Shown here piece by piece: positions 25,910-34,569 of a stretch of DNA of 64,000 nt. The translations under genes were made by a program, and so were the position numbers. Position 1 is the first letter of the stretch. Each line of letters begins with the position of its first letter. This stretch comes from Bacillus proteolyticus (lineage in GTDB: Bacteria > Bacillota > Bacilli > Bacillales > Bacillaceae_G). Where the stretch lies: the NCBI RefSeq assembly GCF_001884065.1, contig NZ_MACH01000156.1, forward strand, positions 62,001 through 126,000, in the 5' to 3' direction. Below the pieces are notes generated by a model that did not search any database, was not told the DNA's origin, and saw nothing but the letters and a program-made list of their open reading frames with translations.

Positions 25910-26914
25910 TTAAGCTAACAAAAACCCCCGCTTCAAATCATCTCTCGGATCTACTACAAACTGATGAAATCCTGTAATAAACGCATTCCCCGTTACTTTC
26001 GGAACGACAGCTTCATATTTGTCTACCTCTGTTACGGATAACACTTCTCCTTCAAATTGTCCGTCAGTAATGCATTCGTGGATGAATGTTTCTCCCTTTT
26101 GCAGAGCGTCTTTTTCAAAAAGGGTTGCGATTCTTGCGGAAGTTCCTGTGCCGCAAGGAGAACGATCTACTTGCCCGTCAGCAAAGATCGTTACATTTCG
26201 TAAAGTGGCATCTTTTCCTTTCGGTTCATCTGAGAAAATAACGCCGTATATTCCTTTTAAATCTTCTTCAAGTGGATGTTTTACTTCCATTTGGCTTTCA
26301 ATGTAGTGTTTAATTTTACCGCCCCACGTTTGAATTGCAGCTAAATCTTTGAAATCGACTTTCAAACCAAATTCTTTACTATCTACAACAGCGTAGAATG
26401 CTCCACCAAATGCGATATCTACTTGGAATTCATAGTCATCTATTTTGATAGGAACGTCTTTTTTGTATACGAAAGAAGGAACGTTTTCAAATGATACAGA
26501 CTCTACTTCGCTCCCGTTAAATTTTGCGTACGCAATAACTTCCCCAGCAGGGCTATCAATAATGAATTTTTGTTTTTCGCCTGTCACTTCAAACATCCCC
26601 GTTTCAATCCCGACTGTAATAACAGCGATAATGCCGTGACCACACATCGTACTCCAGCCTTCATTGTGCATAAATAAAACACCAAAATCAGCGTGAGCAC
26701 TTGCAGGCGGAGTAATGATACAACCGTACATGCCGTGATGTCCTCTCGGTTCATACATAAGAACTTCACGAAGATGATCCAAATGTTCCATACAGTATGC
26801 GCGTCTTTCTAATTGCGTTTCTCCTTTTATCTCTGGCACTCCCCCCGTAATAATTCGGAGTGGTTCTCCAGCTACGTGAGCATCAATTGTTGTGTATATT
26901 TTACTAACCTTCAT
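25910..26914 (-). CDS. Proline racemase family, likely 4-hydroxyproline 2-epimerase
   Basis: Cofactor-independent two-base epimerase, 334 residues. Both catalytic cysteines are present: Cys91 in MCGHGIIAV and Cys254 in [10 protein letters not shown]. The second Cys excludes the trans-3-hydroxyproline dehydratases, which carry Thr there. The family inverts C2 of proline or 4-hydroxyproline; B. cereus enzymes of this type are known as hydroxyproline epimerases, and the operon partners (amino-acid symporter, OCD-like reductase) fit hydroxyproline or D-proline use. It is first in the operon, with ribosome site GAAGGAGAG and a consensus sigma-54 promoter 37-53 bases upstream. Choice between proline and hydroxyproline cannot be made from motifs alone. 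Confidence 0.85.
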   Translation of the reverse strand: MKVSKIYTTIDAHVAGEPLRIITGGVPEIKGETQLERRAYCMEHLDHLREVLMYEPRGHHGMYGCIITPPASAHADFGVLFMHNEGWSTMCGHGIIAVITVGIETGMFEVTGEKQKFIIDSPAGEVIAYAKFNGSEVESVSFENVPSFVYKKDVPIKIDDYEFQVDIAFGGAFYAVVDSKEFGLKVDFKDLAAIQTWGGKIKHYIESQMEVKHPLEEDLKGIYGVIFSDEPKGKDATLRNVTIFADGQVDRSPCGTGTSARIATLFEKDALQKGETFIHECITDGQFEGEVLSVTEVDKYEAVVPKVTGNAFITGFHQFVVDPRDDLKRGFLLA

Positions 26915-26950
26915 TTCTATCTCTCCTTCATACTTTTATACTCTTTTCAT

Positions 26951-26967
26951 TGCAAGTATCATGCCAA
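26951..26967 (-). promoter_or_regulatory. Sigma-54 (-24/-12) promoter of the racemase operon
   Basis: Minus strand TTGGCATGATACTTGCA has GG and GC exactly ten bases apart and matches the TGGCAY-N5-TTGC consensus. It lies about 40 bases before the racemase gene and faces a gene for a sigma-54 activator that starts 110 bases away in the other direction, which strongly supports use. Confidence 0.85.
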
Positions 26968-27075
26968 CATACCAATCGTTAATTTGTTTACATTTTTCTG
27001 AAAAAGGTGTATCCTTTTGGCAACAAATCTGTATACTACTGTCTACTTTTTGATAAAATTTCCGGAGGCTACACT

Positions 27076-28455
27076 ATGAAACAATTCGATAGCTTTGCAG
27101 TTCCAACGTTACATACACTCCTCTCTTACGTAGAAGAAGCGATTTCTATCGTAAATACGAAGGGCGTTATGTTGTACTGGAATGAGGCAGCAGAAAAAAT
27201 GTATGACATTAAGAAAGAAGATATTATCGGTAGAAATGTGCAAGAGTTTTTTTCAAAGGAAGATATTATGAATTTGAAAGTTCTTGAGAGCGGGCAACCG
27301 GTTCGGGATATTTATCATCTTCCTCGGCCAGATAAGCACGTCTTAATTAGTACGACTCCTATTTATGATGAAAACAATGAATTAATTGGTTCTATGTCTG
27401 TAGAAAGGGATATTACCGCGACGATTAAGTTAAATGAAAAATTATCCTCTACTTCTGAAGAATTACAGCAATTAAAGCAAATGATTCAGCATCAACAAGA
27501 TGACCCCTTCAGCACGATTAAAGGTAATAACGCAACACTTCAGCACATTATCCACAACATGAAAAAGGTAGCAAAAACTGATGCGACGATTTTAATTACA
27601 GGAGAAAGCGGCGTTGGGAAAGAGCTATTTGCCCAGGCCATTCACGAAGCAAGCCTTAGAAACAAGCAACCCTTTATCCCGATTAATTGCGGCGCTATTC
27701 CTGCCGCTCTCTTTGAAAGTGAGTTATTCGGTTATGAATCTGGGGCATATACTGGAGCCGCTAAAGGCGGAAAAGCAGGAAAGTTAGAATTAGCAAATGG
27801 CGGTACTTTATTTTTAGATGAAGTGGGAGAACTCCCCCTTGATATGCAAGTGAAACTACTTCGCGCTTTACAAGAAAAAGAGATTTACCGAATTGGCGGA
27901 CAAACGCCGAAAAAAATAAACGTAAGAATTATTGCCGCGACGAATCGTATTTTAGAAGATATGGTGCTCAGCGGAACTTTTCGATCTGATTTGTTTTATA
28001 GATTAAATGTTTTCACAGCGCACATCCCGCCGCTAAGAGAGCGCACAGACGATATTTCCTTTTTAACTCATCATTTCTTAAAAGAATTTTCGTTTAAATA
28101 TAACAAGCCCGCTCCTTTCGTTCATCAAGAAGCAATGAACCGACTACACACATATTTTTGGCCAGGTAATATTCGCGAACTGCGCAATATAATAGAAAGA
28201 TTAATTGTCCTTCATGACGGGAAAGAAATACGGGAAGTAAATATTTTGCAACTATTGCCTTCGCAAAAGTCTGTCCATCATACAGAGCGTTCACTCACTG
28301 ATGAGAAAAAGAACTTAGAGAAAACTAGAATTATACAAGCTCTCGAAGACACGTACGGAAATAAAAGCATCGCTGCGAAAAAGTTAGGCATGTCCCGGGC
28401 TAATTTATATAAGAAATTAAAGAAGTATGGGATTACTTATGAAGTAGAGCGTTAA
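27076..28455 (+). CDS. Sigma-54-dependent activator (PAS-AAA-Fis)
   Basis: Enhancer-binding protein that opens sigma-54 promoters using ATP, 459 residues. ATG at 27076 follows CGGAGG; an upstream in-frame start has no such site. N-terminal PAS domain about 10-125 (YVEEAISIVNTKGVMLYWN), then AAA+ with Walker A GESGVGKE, the sigma-54 contact loop GAYTGA (a Tyr variant of GAFTGA), Walker B GGTLFLDEVGE and the arginine-finger segment. A C-terminal Fis-type helix-turn-helix reads SIAAKKLGMSRANLYKKLKK. It is divergent from the racemase operon, whose promoter is of the -24/-12 type, so that operon is the likely target. The inducer sensed by the PAS domain is unknown. The lhgO cluster could be a second target, but no matching promoter was found there. 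Confidence 0.9.
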   Translation: MKQFDSFAVPTLHTLLSYVEEAISIVNTKGVMLYWNEAAEKMYDIKKEDIIGRNVQEFFSKEDIMNLKVLESGQPVRDIYHLPRPDKHVLISTTPIYDENNELIGSMSVERDITATIKLNEKLSSTSEELQQLKQMIQHQQDDPFSTIKGNNATLQHIIHNMKKVAKTDATILITGESGVGKELFAQAIHEASLRNKQPFIPINCGAIPAALFESELFGYESGAYTGAAKGGKAGKLELANGGTLFLDEVGELPLDMQVKLLRALQEKEIYRIGGQTPKKINVRIIAATNRILEDMVLSGTFRSDLFYRLNVFTAHIPPLRERTDDISFLTHHFLKEFSFKYNKPAPFVHQEAMNRLHTYFWPGNIRELRNIIERLIVLHDGKEIREVNILQLLPSQKSVHHTERSLTDEKKNLEKTRIIQALEDTYGNKSIAAKKLGMSRANLYKKLKKYGITYEVER

Positions 28456-28495
28456 GCAGTGTGGGGACTTACAACCAGCCAACCACTAAACAAAA

Positions 28496-28521
28496 AAATC
28501 CCCCGAAACCCGGGGGACCCA
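28496..28521 (-). terminator. Terminator of the glaH-lhgO unit
   Basis: TCCCCCG / CGGGGGA hairpin with a short loop, followed on the minus strand by TTTTTTTGTTT. Confidence 0.75.
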
Positions 28522-28528
28522 TTACCCA

Positions 28529-29731
28529 TCAAACCCTAACCGCCACAACATCTGGCACTTGCTTCGCAATCTCCTCACCAATCTTTATACTAGCCGTCGC
28601 AGCTGGAGATGGCGCATTACAAATGTGCAGAGAATTGATGCCAGGGATAATACAAAAGTCATCAACCATATTTCCGTTTGATAAAATGGCTTGTGCCCTT
28701 ACACCTGCATGGGTTGGCACGATATCTTTCTCTGTAAGTTCTGGTATTAAGCGCTGTAAGCTTTTTAGGAATGATTGTTTACTGAATGAGCGCACCATTT
28801 CTTTTATGCCTTCTTTCATATTTGGCATCGCCATTTTCCAGAAGCCTGTGTATGTCATTGTTTCCATGAAGTCTTTTATGTTGAAGTCTGTTTTCGTATA
28901 GCCTTCGCGTTTGAAACTTAATACGGCATTTGGTCCTGCATGTACGTCTCCGTTTATCATTCTTGTGAAATGAACACCTAAAAACGGAAATTCTGGGTTT
29001 GGAACTGGATAGATTAAATGTTTTACGAGATGGCGTTTTTCTGGGACAAGTTCATAATATTCACCACGAAACGGAACAATTTTCATGTCCGTTAATATGC
29101 CTGTCTTTTTCGCAATACGATCGCTATGTAATCCAGCGCAATTAATGAGAAATTTCGTTTTAAATGCGCCTTTGTTCGTCTCAATTGTTACGGCGTCTTT
29201 CTTCTCAGTAATACGCTCTGCGGCTGTTCCTAAATGTACTTCTCCACCGCTTTCTTGAATCAAACGGGCAAATGCATAACTTACTCCTTTATAATCAGCA
29301 ATCCCGCAAGACGGAACACGGATTGCCCCAAGTCCTTTTACATGAGGTTCAATTTCAGTTAATTCTTCCTTATCTATTTTTAAAATATGTAAATCGTTTT
29401 GTAAGCCTCTCTCATATAAATTATGTAAAAGAGGAAGTTCTTCTTTTTCTGTAGCGACAATTACTTTTCCGCACATGTCATAAGCGATGTCATTTTCTTT
29501 ACAAAATTGAACCATAGCTGCGTTTCCTTCTTTGGCAAACTTCGCTTTATAACTCCCTGGTTTATAATAAATTCCAGAATGAATTACTCCGCTATTATGT
29601 CCAGTTTGATGATGTGCAAGTTCCTTTTCTTTTTCAATGATCGCGATTTTCGCACGAGGGAATTTTTTCGTTAAAGCCATTCCCGTTGAAAGCCCAACAA
29701 TTCCTCCGCCAATAATTATAAAGTCATACAT
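28529..29731 (-). CDS. lhgO: L-2-hydroxyglutarate oxidase
   Basis: FAD-dependent enzyme oxidising L-2-hydroxyglutarate to 2-oxoglutarate and passing electrons to the membrane quinone pool, 400 residues. N-terminal dinucleotide motif IIGGGIVGLSTGMAL, HHQTGHNSGVIHSGIYY, which is diagnostic of the LhgO/L2HGDH group, and the C-terminal FAD-contact NMVDDFCIIPG. It follows glaH by 58 bases, the same order as in the csiD-lhgO pair of enterobacteria. It finishes the glutarate hydroxylation route and returns carbon to the TCA cycle. Last gene of the transcript; its final 90 bases show altered wobble usage. Confidence 0.9.
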   Translation of the reverse strand: MYDFIIIGGGIVGLSTGMALTKKFPRAKIAIIEKEKELAHHQTGHNSGVIHSGIYYKPGSYKAKFAKEGNAAMVQFCKENDIAYDMCGKVIVATEKEELPLLHNLYERGLQNDLHILKIDKEELTEIEPHVKGLGAIRVPSCGIADYKGVSYAFARLIQESGGEVHLGTAAERITEKKDAVTIETNKGAFKTKFLINCAGLHSDRIAKKTGILTDMKIVPFRGEYYELVPEKRHLVKHLIYPVPNPEFPFLGVHFTRMINGDVHAGPNAVLSFKREGYTKTDFNIKDFMETMTYTGFWKMAMPNMKEGIKEMVRSFSKQSFLKSLQRLIPELTEKDIVPTHAGVRAQAILSNGNMVDDFCIIPGINSLHICNAPSPAATASIKIGEEIAKQVPDVVAVRV

Positions 29732-29756
29732 CCTACTTCCCCCTTAATATGATGAA

Positions 29757-29784
29757 AGGCAGGCCTTTTTTAAGACCCGCCGTA
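29757..29784 (-). terminator. Weak hairpin between glaH and lhgO
   Basis: GGCGGGTCTT / AAGGCCTGCC imperfect stem with an A-rich loop, followed by TTTC on the minus strand. It may reduce rather than stop read-through into lhgO. Confidence 0.4.
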
Positions 29785-29789
29785 CAAAC

Positions 29790-30728
29790 TTATTTAGAAA
29801 AACAACCACGTTGACGCATTAGTTCTCTATATAAATCTTTATTTTTCTCAAATGCAGCTCTTCCGTGCATCCAAAATAAGTTGTTTAAAAGAACTAAGTC
29901 ACCAATTGGTAATTTCAATGCATGTGTTGCTGGCGAATTTTCAACAGAATATGATAAGTCTTTCAAATAGTTTGCTTGTTCAATATTATCTGGATAAGCG
30001 AACTGATCAATAAAGCAAATACACGGTGCGTTATTTACGTCAAAAAATGTTTCACGATAGACGATTTCTTGCGAATTTTTACTTGGTGGTGCTTTATACG
30101 TAATTTTAACAGATGCGAGTGAATGATCTCTAAATTTCTGAAGATCTTCCCAATCGTCTAAATGTAATAAACGAGATTCTCCGCCTACTGCATTTTGCTC
30201 TTCAATTTTCATCATAAGAAGCCAATCTGTCGGCTCATCAACGAATGTACCGTCTGTATGCAGTGTAAACAATCGGTACGCTTGACGAAGGTAAGAATCA
30301 CTACTATCCGTATCTTTCACATTAAATCTAGCATAATACGTTCCTGTCATTGCATCAAAGTTTGGCTCCCCGATTAAATGTGTTAATGCTGTTGCAAATT
30401 TCACATAGTCTGCTGGATCTGATGTTTCACCTTGCACCCCAATTGTAAATCCGCCCGTTTCACGGTCATGAATAATGCCGCGAATGTTATCCATAAATGA
30501 TTGCCCAAAAATCTTTCTCATTCCATCCGCAAGATTAAATCGAGAATAAGGAATGTATTGCAGTGACTGCTCTGAATGCTCTTTTACCTCTTCAAAAAAC
30601 TGCTTAAGCAATTGCTGGTTTAGCGTAATATGATATAAACGTTTATGCTCTGGATGAGGAGCAATTTCATACCCCTCATATTTCTTTGCAAATTTCATCT
30701 TCGTATTTTGTTCTGTAATAATCGACAT
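29790..30728 (-). CDS. glaH: Glutarate 2-hydroxylase (CsiD/GlaH)
   Basis: Fe(II)/2-oxoglutarate oxygenase converting glutarate to L-2-hydroxyglutarate with release of succinate and CO2, 312 residues. The metal triad is visible as HTD in LHTDGTFVDEPTDW and a distal His in FWMHGRAAFEKN, followed by the 2-oxoglutarate-binding Arg. YARFNVKDTDSSDSYLRQAYR is typical of CsiD. It pairs with lhgO downstream and gabT/gabD-like genes upstream. Ribosome site AGGGAGGAATT. Its leader contains the hairpin at 30837 and a second imperfect palindrome (ACAGT...ACTGT). Confidence 0.92.
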   Translation of the reverse strand: MSIITEQNTKMKFAKKYEGYEIAPHPEHKRLYHITLNQQLLKQFFEEVKEHSEQSLQYIPYSRFNLADGMRKIFGQSFMDNIRGIIHDRETGGFTIGVQGETSDPADYVKFATALTHLIGEPNFDAMTGTYYARFNVKDTDSSDSYLRQAYRLFTLHTDGTFVDEPTDWLLMMKIEEQNAVGGESRLLHLDDWEDLQKFRDHSLASVKITYKAPPSKNSQEIVYRETFFDVNNAPCICFIDQFAYPDNIEQANYLKDLSYSVENSPATHALKLPIGDLVLLNNLFWMHGRAAFEKNKDLYRELMRQRGCFSK

Positions 30729-30836
30729 TTCAATTCCTCCCTAATTTAAATATGAAGAACGTATTGACGCTTTTTACAGACAGTTATCCTTATCTTCTTA
30801 TGCTGAGATTCGGTCTTACTGTCCTAACAACGAAAA

Positions 30837-30888
30837 AGCCAGTTATACGCATACCACGACATAAAATCGTAGAAACGTACAACTGGCT
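30837..30888 (-). promoter_or_regulatory. Hairpin a of the glutarate cluster (before glaH)
   Basis: AGCCAGTTGTACG / CGTATAACTGGCT stem with a long loop, followed by TTTTTCGTTGTT on the minus strand, about 110 bases before glaH. It is terminator-like and shares AGCCAGTTGTA and GTATGCG with the hairpins at 31192 and 36082. Confidence 0.45.
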
Positions 30889-30990
30889 CATAATTACGAA
30901 TGTTCTTTAATCTCTTAAAGTACAATAATAATAGACAGTTTGTATGAAAATATTTGTAAAACAGGAAAGCAAGATCGGATATAGAGAAGG

Positions 30991-31167
30991 CTAATTTCTC
31001 GTATGGATCTTATTAATTAAATAATAATTCAAAATATTATAACTGTCAATTCGTTTTTTATTATTTCCTCGACAAACTTTACACATTTTACAAATCCCCT
31101 TACTTTCTGCGCACCCTCTTTTTTTCGTCTCTTGTTTTACCACTTGAACTTCATTTAACTTTTTCAT
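30991..31167 (-). CDS. Small Cys-rich basic protein (58 aa)
   Basis: Unannotated-size gene with a strong ribosome site (GGGAGGTAAG, 4 bases before ATG). The product begins MKKLNEVQVVKQETKKRG, has four cysteines in the pattern C-x6-C-x2-C-x2-C (GCAESKGICKMCKVCRG), and ends in a basic, Asn/Tyr-rich tail. The Cys cluster could bind zinc or an iron-sulphur cluster. It lies on the same strand inside the gab-glaH-lhgO series, between hairpins a and b. It could be a metal-dependent regulator, a leader product or a small partner of the oxygenase. No family is recognised. Confidence 0.5.
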   Translation of the reverse strand: MKKLNEVQVVKQETKKRGCAESKGICKMCKVCRGNNKKRIDSYNILNYYLINKIHTRN

Positions 31168-31191
31168 CTTTCTTACCTCCCAAATAAAATA

Positions 31192-31228
31192 AGCCAGTCG
31201 TATCCCGTTAACGGAAATACAACTGGCT
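31192..31228 (-). terminator. Hairpin b of the glutarate cluster
   Basis: AGCCAGTTGTAT / ATACGACTGGCT stem with loop around CCGTTAACGG, followed by TATTTTATTT on the minus strand, immediately before the ribosome site of the Cys-rich gene. It could stop transcripts from the upstream gab genes or act as an attenuator. Confidence 0.5.
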
Positions 31229-31243
31229 CTCGTTTATGGCGAT

Positions 31244-31364
31244 ATAAAGTGAAACTTTGATCAGTGGGGACGTAGTTCATCCCCACTGATCATTAGTTTC
31301 ACCAATCGGGCATTTACGGGCAGTTGATCTGTGGAGATCTTACTGCGCGTTAATGCGGGATAAA
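31244..31364 (+). repeat. bcr1-like repeat, copy 3
   Basis: A 121-base element with ATAAAGTGAAACTTTGATCAG and TTAATGCGGGATAAA ends, containing the CAGTGGGGA...TCCCCACTG stem but lacking the right-hand CCCCCACCT arm. It follows the DUF3870 gene inside the catabolic cluster. Confidence 0.75.
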
Positions 31365-31375
31365 CTAGACAGTTT

Positions 31376-31729
31376 TTATGGTGTTGTTTCCTCGTACTCT
31401 CCTTCTAGCTGTTCATCATTTAAATAACTTACATATTGGCGATGCAAATCTTTTACCGCACTGACAATAGCATTTTGCGCTTTTCCTTGATAATGGTCCA
31501 TAATATCTTGAACTATTTCTTCAATACCATCTTGCAAACTATGTCCTCTCAACATTTGAGCGACGAAGTCCCTACCATGCTCTGTCGCAAGCGTACATGA
31601 CGCTTCAATAATGACGTGATATTTATGATCTGCCTCAATTGTAATCGTTAATGTTTCGTACATACTGCGAACAGCCATCCCTTTCGGAAGTCTCGAATGT
31701 CCTGCCATAAAAAATGTCCCTTTACGCAT
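31376..31729 (-). CDS. DUF3870 domain protein
   Basis: Conserved small soluble protein, 117 residues, of unknown activity. The recognisable core is FFMAGHSRLPKGMAVRSMYE followed by IEADHKYHVIIEASCTLATEHGRDFV (in part), the DUF3870 pattern, in which a conserved Cys and His/Glu are seen. Such genes are often found with amino-acid and CoA metabolism. It is 32 bases after the aldehyde dehydrogenase gene and so belongs to the gab transcript. Ribosome site GGAGGATGAAAT. A role in the 5-aminovalerate/glutarate pathway is inference from position. Confidence 0.7.
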   Translation of the reverse strand: MRKGTFFMAGHSRLPKGMAVRSMYETLTITIEADHKYHVIIEASCTLATEHGRDFVAQMLRGHSLQDGIEEIVQDIMDHYQGKAQNAIVSAVKDLHRQYVSYLNDEQLEGEYEETTP

Positions 31730-31761
31730 ATTTCATCCTCCGTTACTATGTTTTTTACTGT

Positions 31762-33204
31762 TTATACTTGATCTACGTATACTGTCTTTATTCTCGTATA
31801 AAATTCTTTCGCTGCTTTTCCTTGTTCACGCGGTCCAGCACTAGAGTTTTTCATTCCACCAAACGGAACTTGTGGTTCTGCTCCTGCAGTTTCTGAATTC
31901 ACATGAACCATTCCAACTTCCATATCATCAATAAACCTTTGCGACAAACTTAAATTATTTGTACAAATCGATGCACTTAATCCGTATTCTGTATCATTTG
32001 CTACAGAAACTGCTTCTTCATAACTATTCACTTTAAATAAACATATAACTGGGCCGAAAATCTCTTCTTTTGCAATGCGTGCATCTTTGTCTACATTTTC
32101 AAAAATAGTCGGTAAAACATAACACCCTCGCTGCAGCTCAGCTTCGTCTGGCACGCTACCTCCATACAGTAAGGAAGCCTCTCCTTTTCCTACTTCAATC
32201 ATCGATAGAACAGATTGCTGCTGCCCCTTTGAAACACATGGACCCATAAATGTATTACTATATAGCGGATTCCCAACTGTAAGAGCTTCAGTGCACTGCA
32301 ACAGTCGATCACGGAATGCTTCATAAATGCCCTCTTCAACTATTACTCTACTTGTTGCGGTACATTTTTGCCCCGTTGACATAAACGCACCTTTTATCGC
32401 AATATTTACCGCCTTTTCAATATCGGCATCTTTTAATACAACTAACGGATTTTTTCCGCCCATCTCTAATTGTACTTTTTTCCTAGTTTCAACGGCTGCT
32501 TTCTGAATGATATTTCCAACGTGATTAGAGCCAGTAAAAGATACCGCTTTTATATCAGGGTTTCCCGTTAATTCTGCTCCAACTTCAGAACCTTTTCCGA
32601 ATACACAATTTATAACGCCCGCTGGAATACCAGCCTCATGAAAAGCATTCACAAGATGGTACACCGATTTTGGCGTAACTTCAGCCGGCTTAATGACAAT
32701 CGTATTTCCGTAAATAAGTGCCGGCGCCATTTTCCACGCTGGAATCGCAATTGGGAAGTTCCACGGCGTAATTAATCCGACTGGTCCTACTGCTACACGT
32801 TTACTGTAAAGCATCGTACTTTCATTAGCAGACGGGATGATCTCTCCAATCGGCTGATTTGCTTCCCCGGCATAATATTCAAGAATGCTAATCGCTCGCT
32901 TCGTCTCTCCTATTCCTTCTGCAATCGTCTTTCCTTCTTCATTCGTTACATCCCGGCCAACTTCATTTACCTTTTCTTTTAAAATAGCTGCCGCTTTCCA
33001 TAAATAACTTGCTCTCTCTTGGAACGATAACTTTTGCCATTTATGAAAAGCCTCTTTCGCTGATGCAATTGCAACTCGTGTATCTTCTACTGAACTAAAC
33101 GGGAATTCACCTAACACTTCCCCGTTATGCGGATTATAATTTTTCACATGTGCATTCGTGGAAGGCTCTCTCCACTCACCGTTTATATAATTGAAAAACT
33201 TCAT
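31762..33204 (-). CDS. Aldehyde dehydrogenase, (glutarate/succinate) semialdehyde type
   Basis: NAD(P)-dependent dehydrogenase, 480 residues from [14 protein letters not shown] at 33204 follows GGGGGCAGGGG. Cofactor and catalytic signatures: [20 protein letters not shown], the general base Glu in LEMGGKNP and catalytic Cys in GQKCTATSR. It follows the aminotransferase gene by 19 bases. With glutarate hydroxylase and L-2-hydroxyglutarate oxidase downstream, oxidation of glutarate semialdehyde to glutarate is the likely main job, with succinate semialdehyde as an alternative. The fold also fits 2,5-dioxovalerate dehydrogenases, so substrate assignment rests on context. Confidence 0.85.
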   Translation of the reverse strand: MKFFNYINGEWREPSTNAHVKNYNPHNGEVLGEFPFSSVEDTRVAIASAKEAFHKWQKLSFQERASYLWKAAAILKEKVNEVGRDVTNEEGKTIAEGIGETKRAISILEYYAGEANQPIGEIIPSANESTMLYSKRVAVGPVGLITPWNFPIAIPAWKMAPALIYGNTIVIKPAEVTPKSVYHLVNAFHEAGIPAGVINCVFGKGSEVGAELTGNPDIKAVSFTGSNHVGNIIQKAAVETRKKVQLEMGGKNPLVVLKDADIEKAVNIAIKGAFMSTGQKCTATSRVIVEEGIYEAFRDRLLQCTEALTVGNPLYSNTFMGPCVSKGQQQSVLSMIEVGKGEASLLYGGSVPDEAELQRGCYVLPTIFENVDKDARIAKEEIFGPVICLFKVNSYEEAVSVANDTEYGLSASICTNNLSLSQRFIDDMEVGMVHVNSETAGAEPQVPFGGMKNSSAGPREQGKAAKEFYTRIKTVYVDQV

Positions 33205-33223
33205 TCCCCTGCCCCCACCGTTT

Positions 33224-34552
33224 TTATTTTGATAGTTTCGCAATAGCAGCTTCTAAAATAGTAAGCCCTTCTTCAAGCTGTTCATCCGTTATAACAAGAG
33301 GCGGCAAGAAGCGAAGTACGTTACTATAAATACCGGCGCTTATCGTAATGACCCCTTTACTATGCGTTTCCTTCATAATCGCTTTAACTTCTTCCGCTGC
33401 TGGCTCTTTCGTCTCTTTATTTTTTACAAGCTCAATTGCCGTCATAGCACCAAGGCCCCTAACATCGCCAACTAGTTCATATTTCTCTTTCCAGCTATTA
33501 AACACTTCCATCATACGCTCGCCAATTTCTACAGCGCGCTTCACTAAATTCTCTTCTTCGATTACATCTAAAACAGCTAATGCAGCCGCGCAAGCAGCCG
33601 GACTTCCTGAGAAAGTACCACCTAATTGACCTGGTCCAGGTGCATCCATCAAATCCGCTCTTCCTGTTATCGCGCTTAGCGGCATGCCAGCAGCGATTGA
33701 TTTTGAGAAAGTCATTAAATCAGGAGCTACGCCGAAATGATCCATTGCAAATAAACTACCTGTACGAGCAAAACCAGTTTGAATTTCATCCGCAATCATA
33801 ATGATTCCGTACTTATCACAAATATTCCGGACACCTTGCATGAATGTAGTCGTCGGAACGATAAATCCGCCTTCTCCTTGAAGCGGCTCCAAAATAATCG
33901 CAGCAATATTATCACTTGCTACTTCCTCTAACATAAAGCGTTCGAAATACGCTAAAATTTGTGCATCTACTTCTTCTTGTGTTAGCCCTTCGTCAGCGCG
34001 GTAATAATACGGATATGGTAATTTATATACTTCTGATGCAAACGGTCCAAATCCATGTTTGTACGGTTTCACCTTACTTGTCAGTGACATCGTCAAAAGT
34101 GTACGCCCGTGATATGCACGCTCAAACGAAACAATCGCACTTCTTCCAGTTGCTTTTCTAGCAATCTTCACCGCATTTTCTACTGCTTCAGCTCCGCTGT
34201 TCGCAAACATCGTTTTTTTCTTGAAATCACCTGGCGTTAACTCATTCAGTCTTTCCGCCAATGTAATATAACTTTCATACGGCGCTACATGAAAACAACT
34301 ATGAATAGAAGATTCCACTTGATCTTGAATCGCCTTTACTACTTTCGGATGACAATGCCCAACATTTTGCATACCAATTCCGCCCGCAAAGTCTATTAAT
34401 TCGTTACCATCAACATCAGTAATAATCGCGCCTTTTGCTGATTGCACATACAACTCTGTAATATTGTAAGGCCCTTCTGGCACCGCATTTTTTCTTCTTT
34501 CGTGTAATATGCTAGATTTTGTAGTTGTAATATCCTTCTTCTCTTTCAACAT
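33224..34552 (-). CDS. gabT: 4-aminobutyrate / 5-aminovalerate aminotransferase
   Basis: PLP-dependent class III aminotransferase, 442 residues. Signatures: FAGGIGMQNVGHCHPKVV, NSGAEAVENAVKIAR, YHGRTLLTMSLT, the PLP-binding Asp in MIADEIQTGFARTG and the Schiff-base Lys in TFSKSIAAGMPL. It moves the terminal amino group of GABA or 5-aminovalerate to 2-oxoglutarate. The glutarate-specific genes in the cluster favour 5-aminovalerate, which comes from lysine or from reductive cleavage of D-proline, but dual use is usual for GabT. Ribosome site AAAAGGGG. Confidence 0.9.
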   Translation of the reverse strand: MLKEKKDITTTKSSILHERRKNAVPEGPYNITELYVQSAKGAIITDVDGNELIDFAGGIGMQNVGHCHPKVVKAIQDQVESSIHSCFHVAPYESYITLAERLNELTPGDFKKKTMFANSGAEAVENAVKIARKATGRSAIVSFERAYHGRTLLTMSLTSKVKPYKHGFGPFASEVYKLPYPYYYRADEGLTQEEVDAQILAYFERFMLEEVASDNIAAIILEPLQGEGGFIVPTTTFMQGVRNICDKYGIIMIADEIQTGFARTGSLFAMDHFGVAPDLMTFSKSIAAGMPLSAITGRADLMDAPGPGQLGGTFSGSPAACAAALAVLDVIEEENLVKRAVEIGERMMEVFNSWKEKYELVGDVRGLGAMTAIELVKNKETKEPAAEEVKAIMKETHSKGVITISAGIYSNVLRFLPPLVITDEQLEEGLTILEAAIAKLSK

Positions 34553-34569
34553 GGTACATACCCCTTTTC

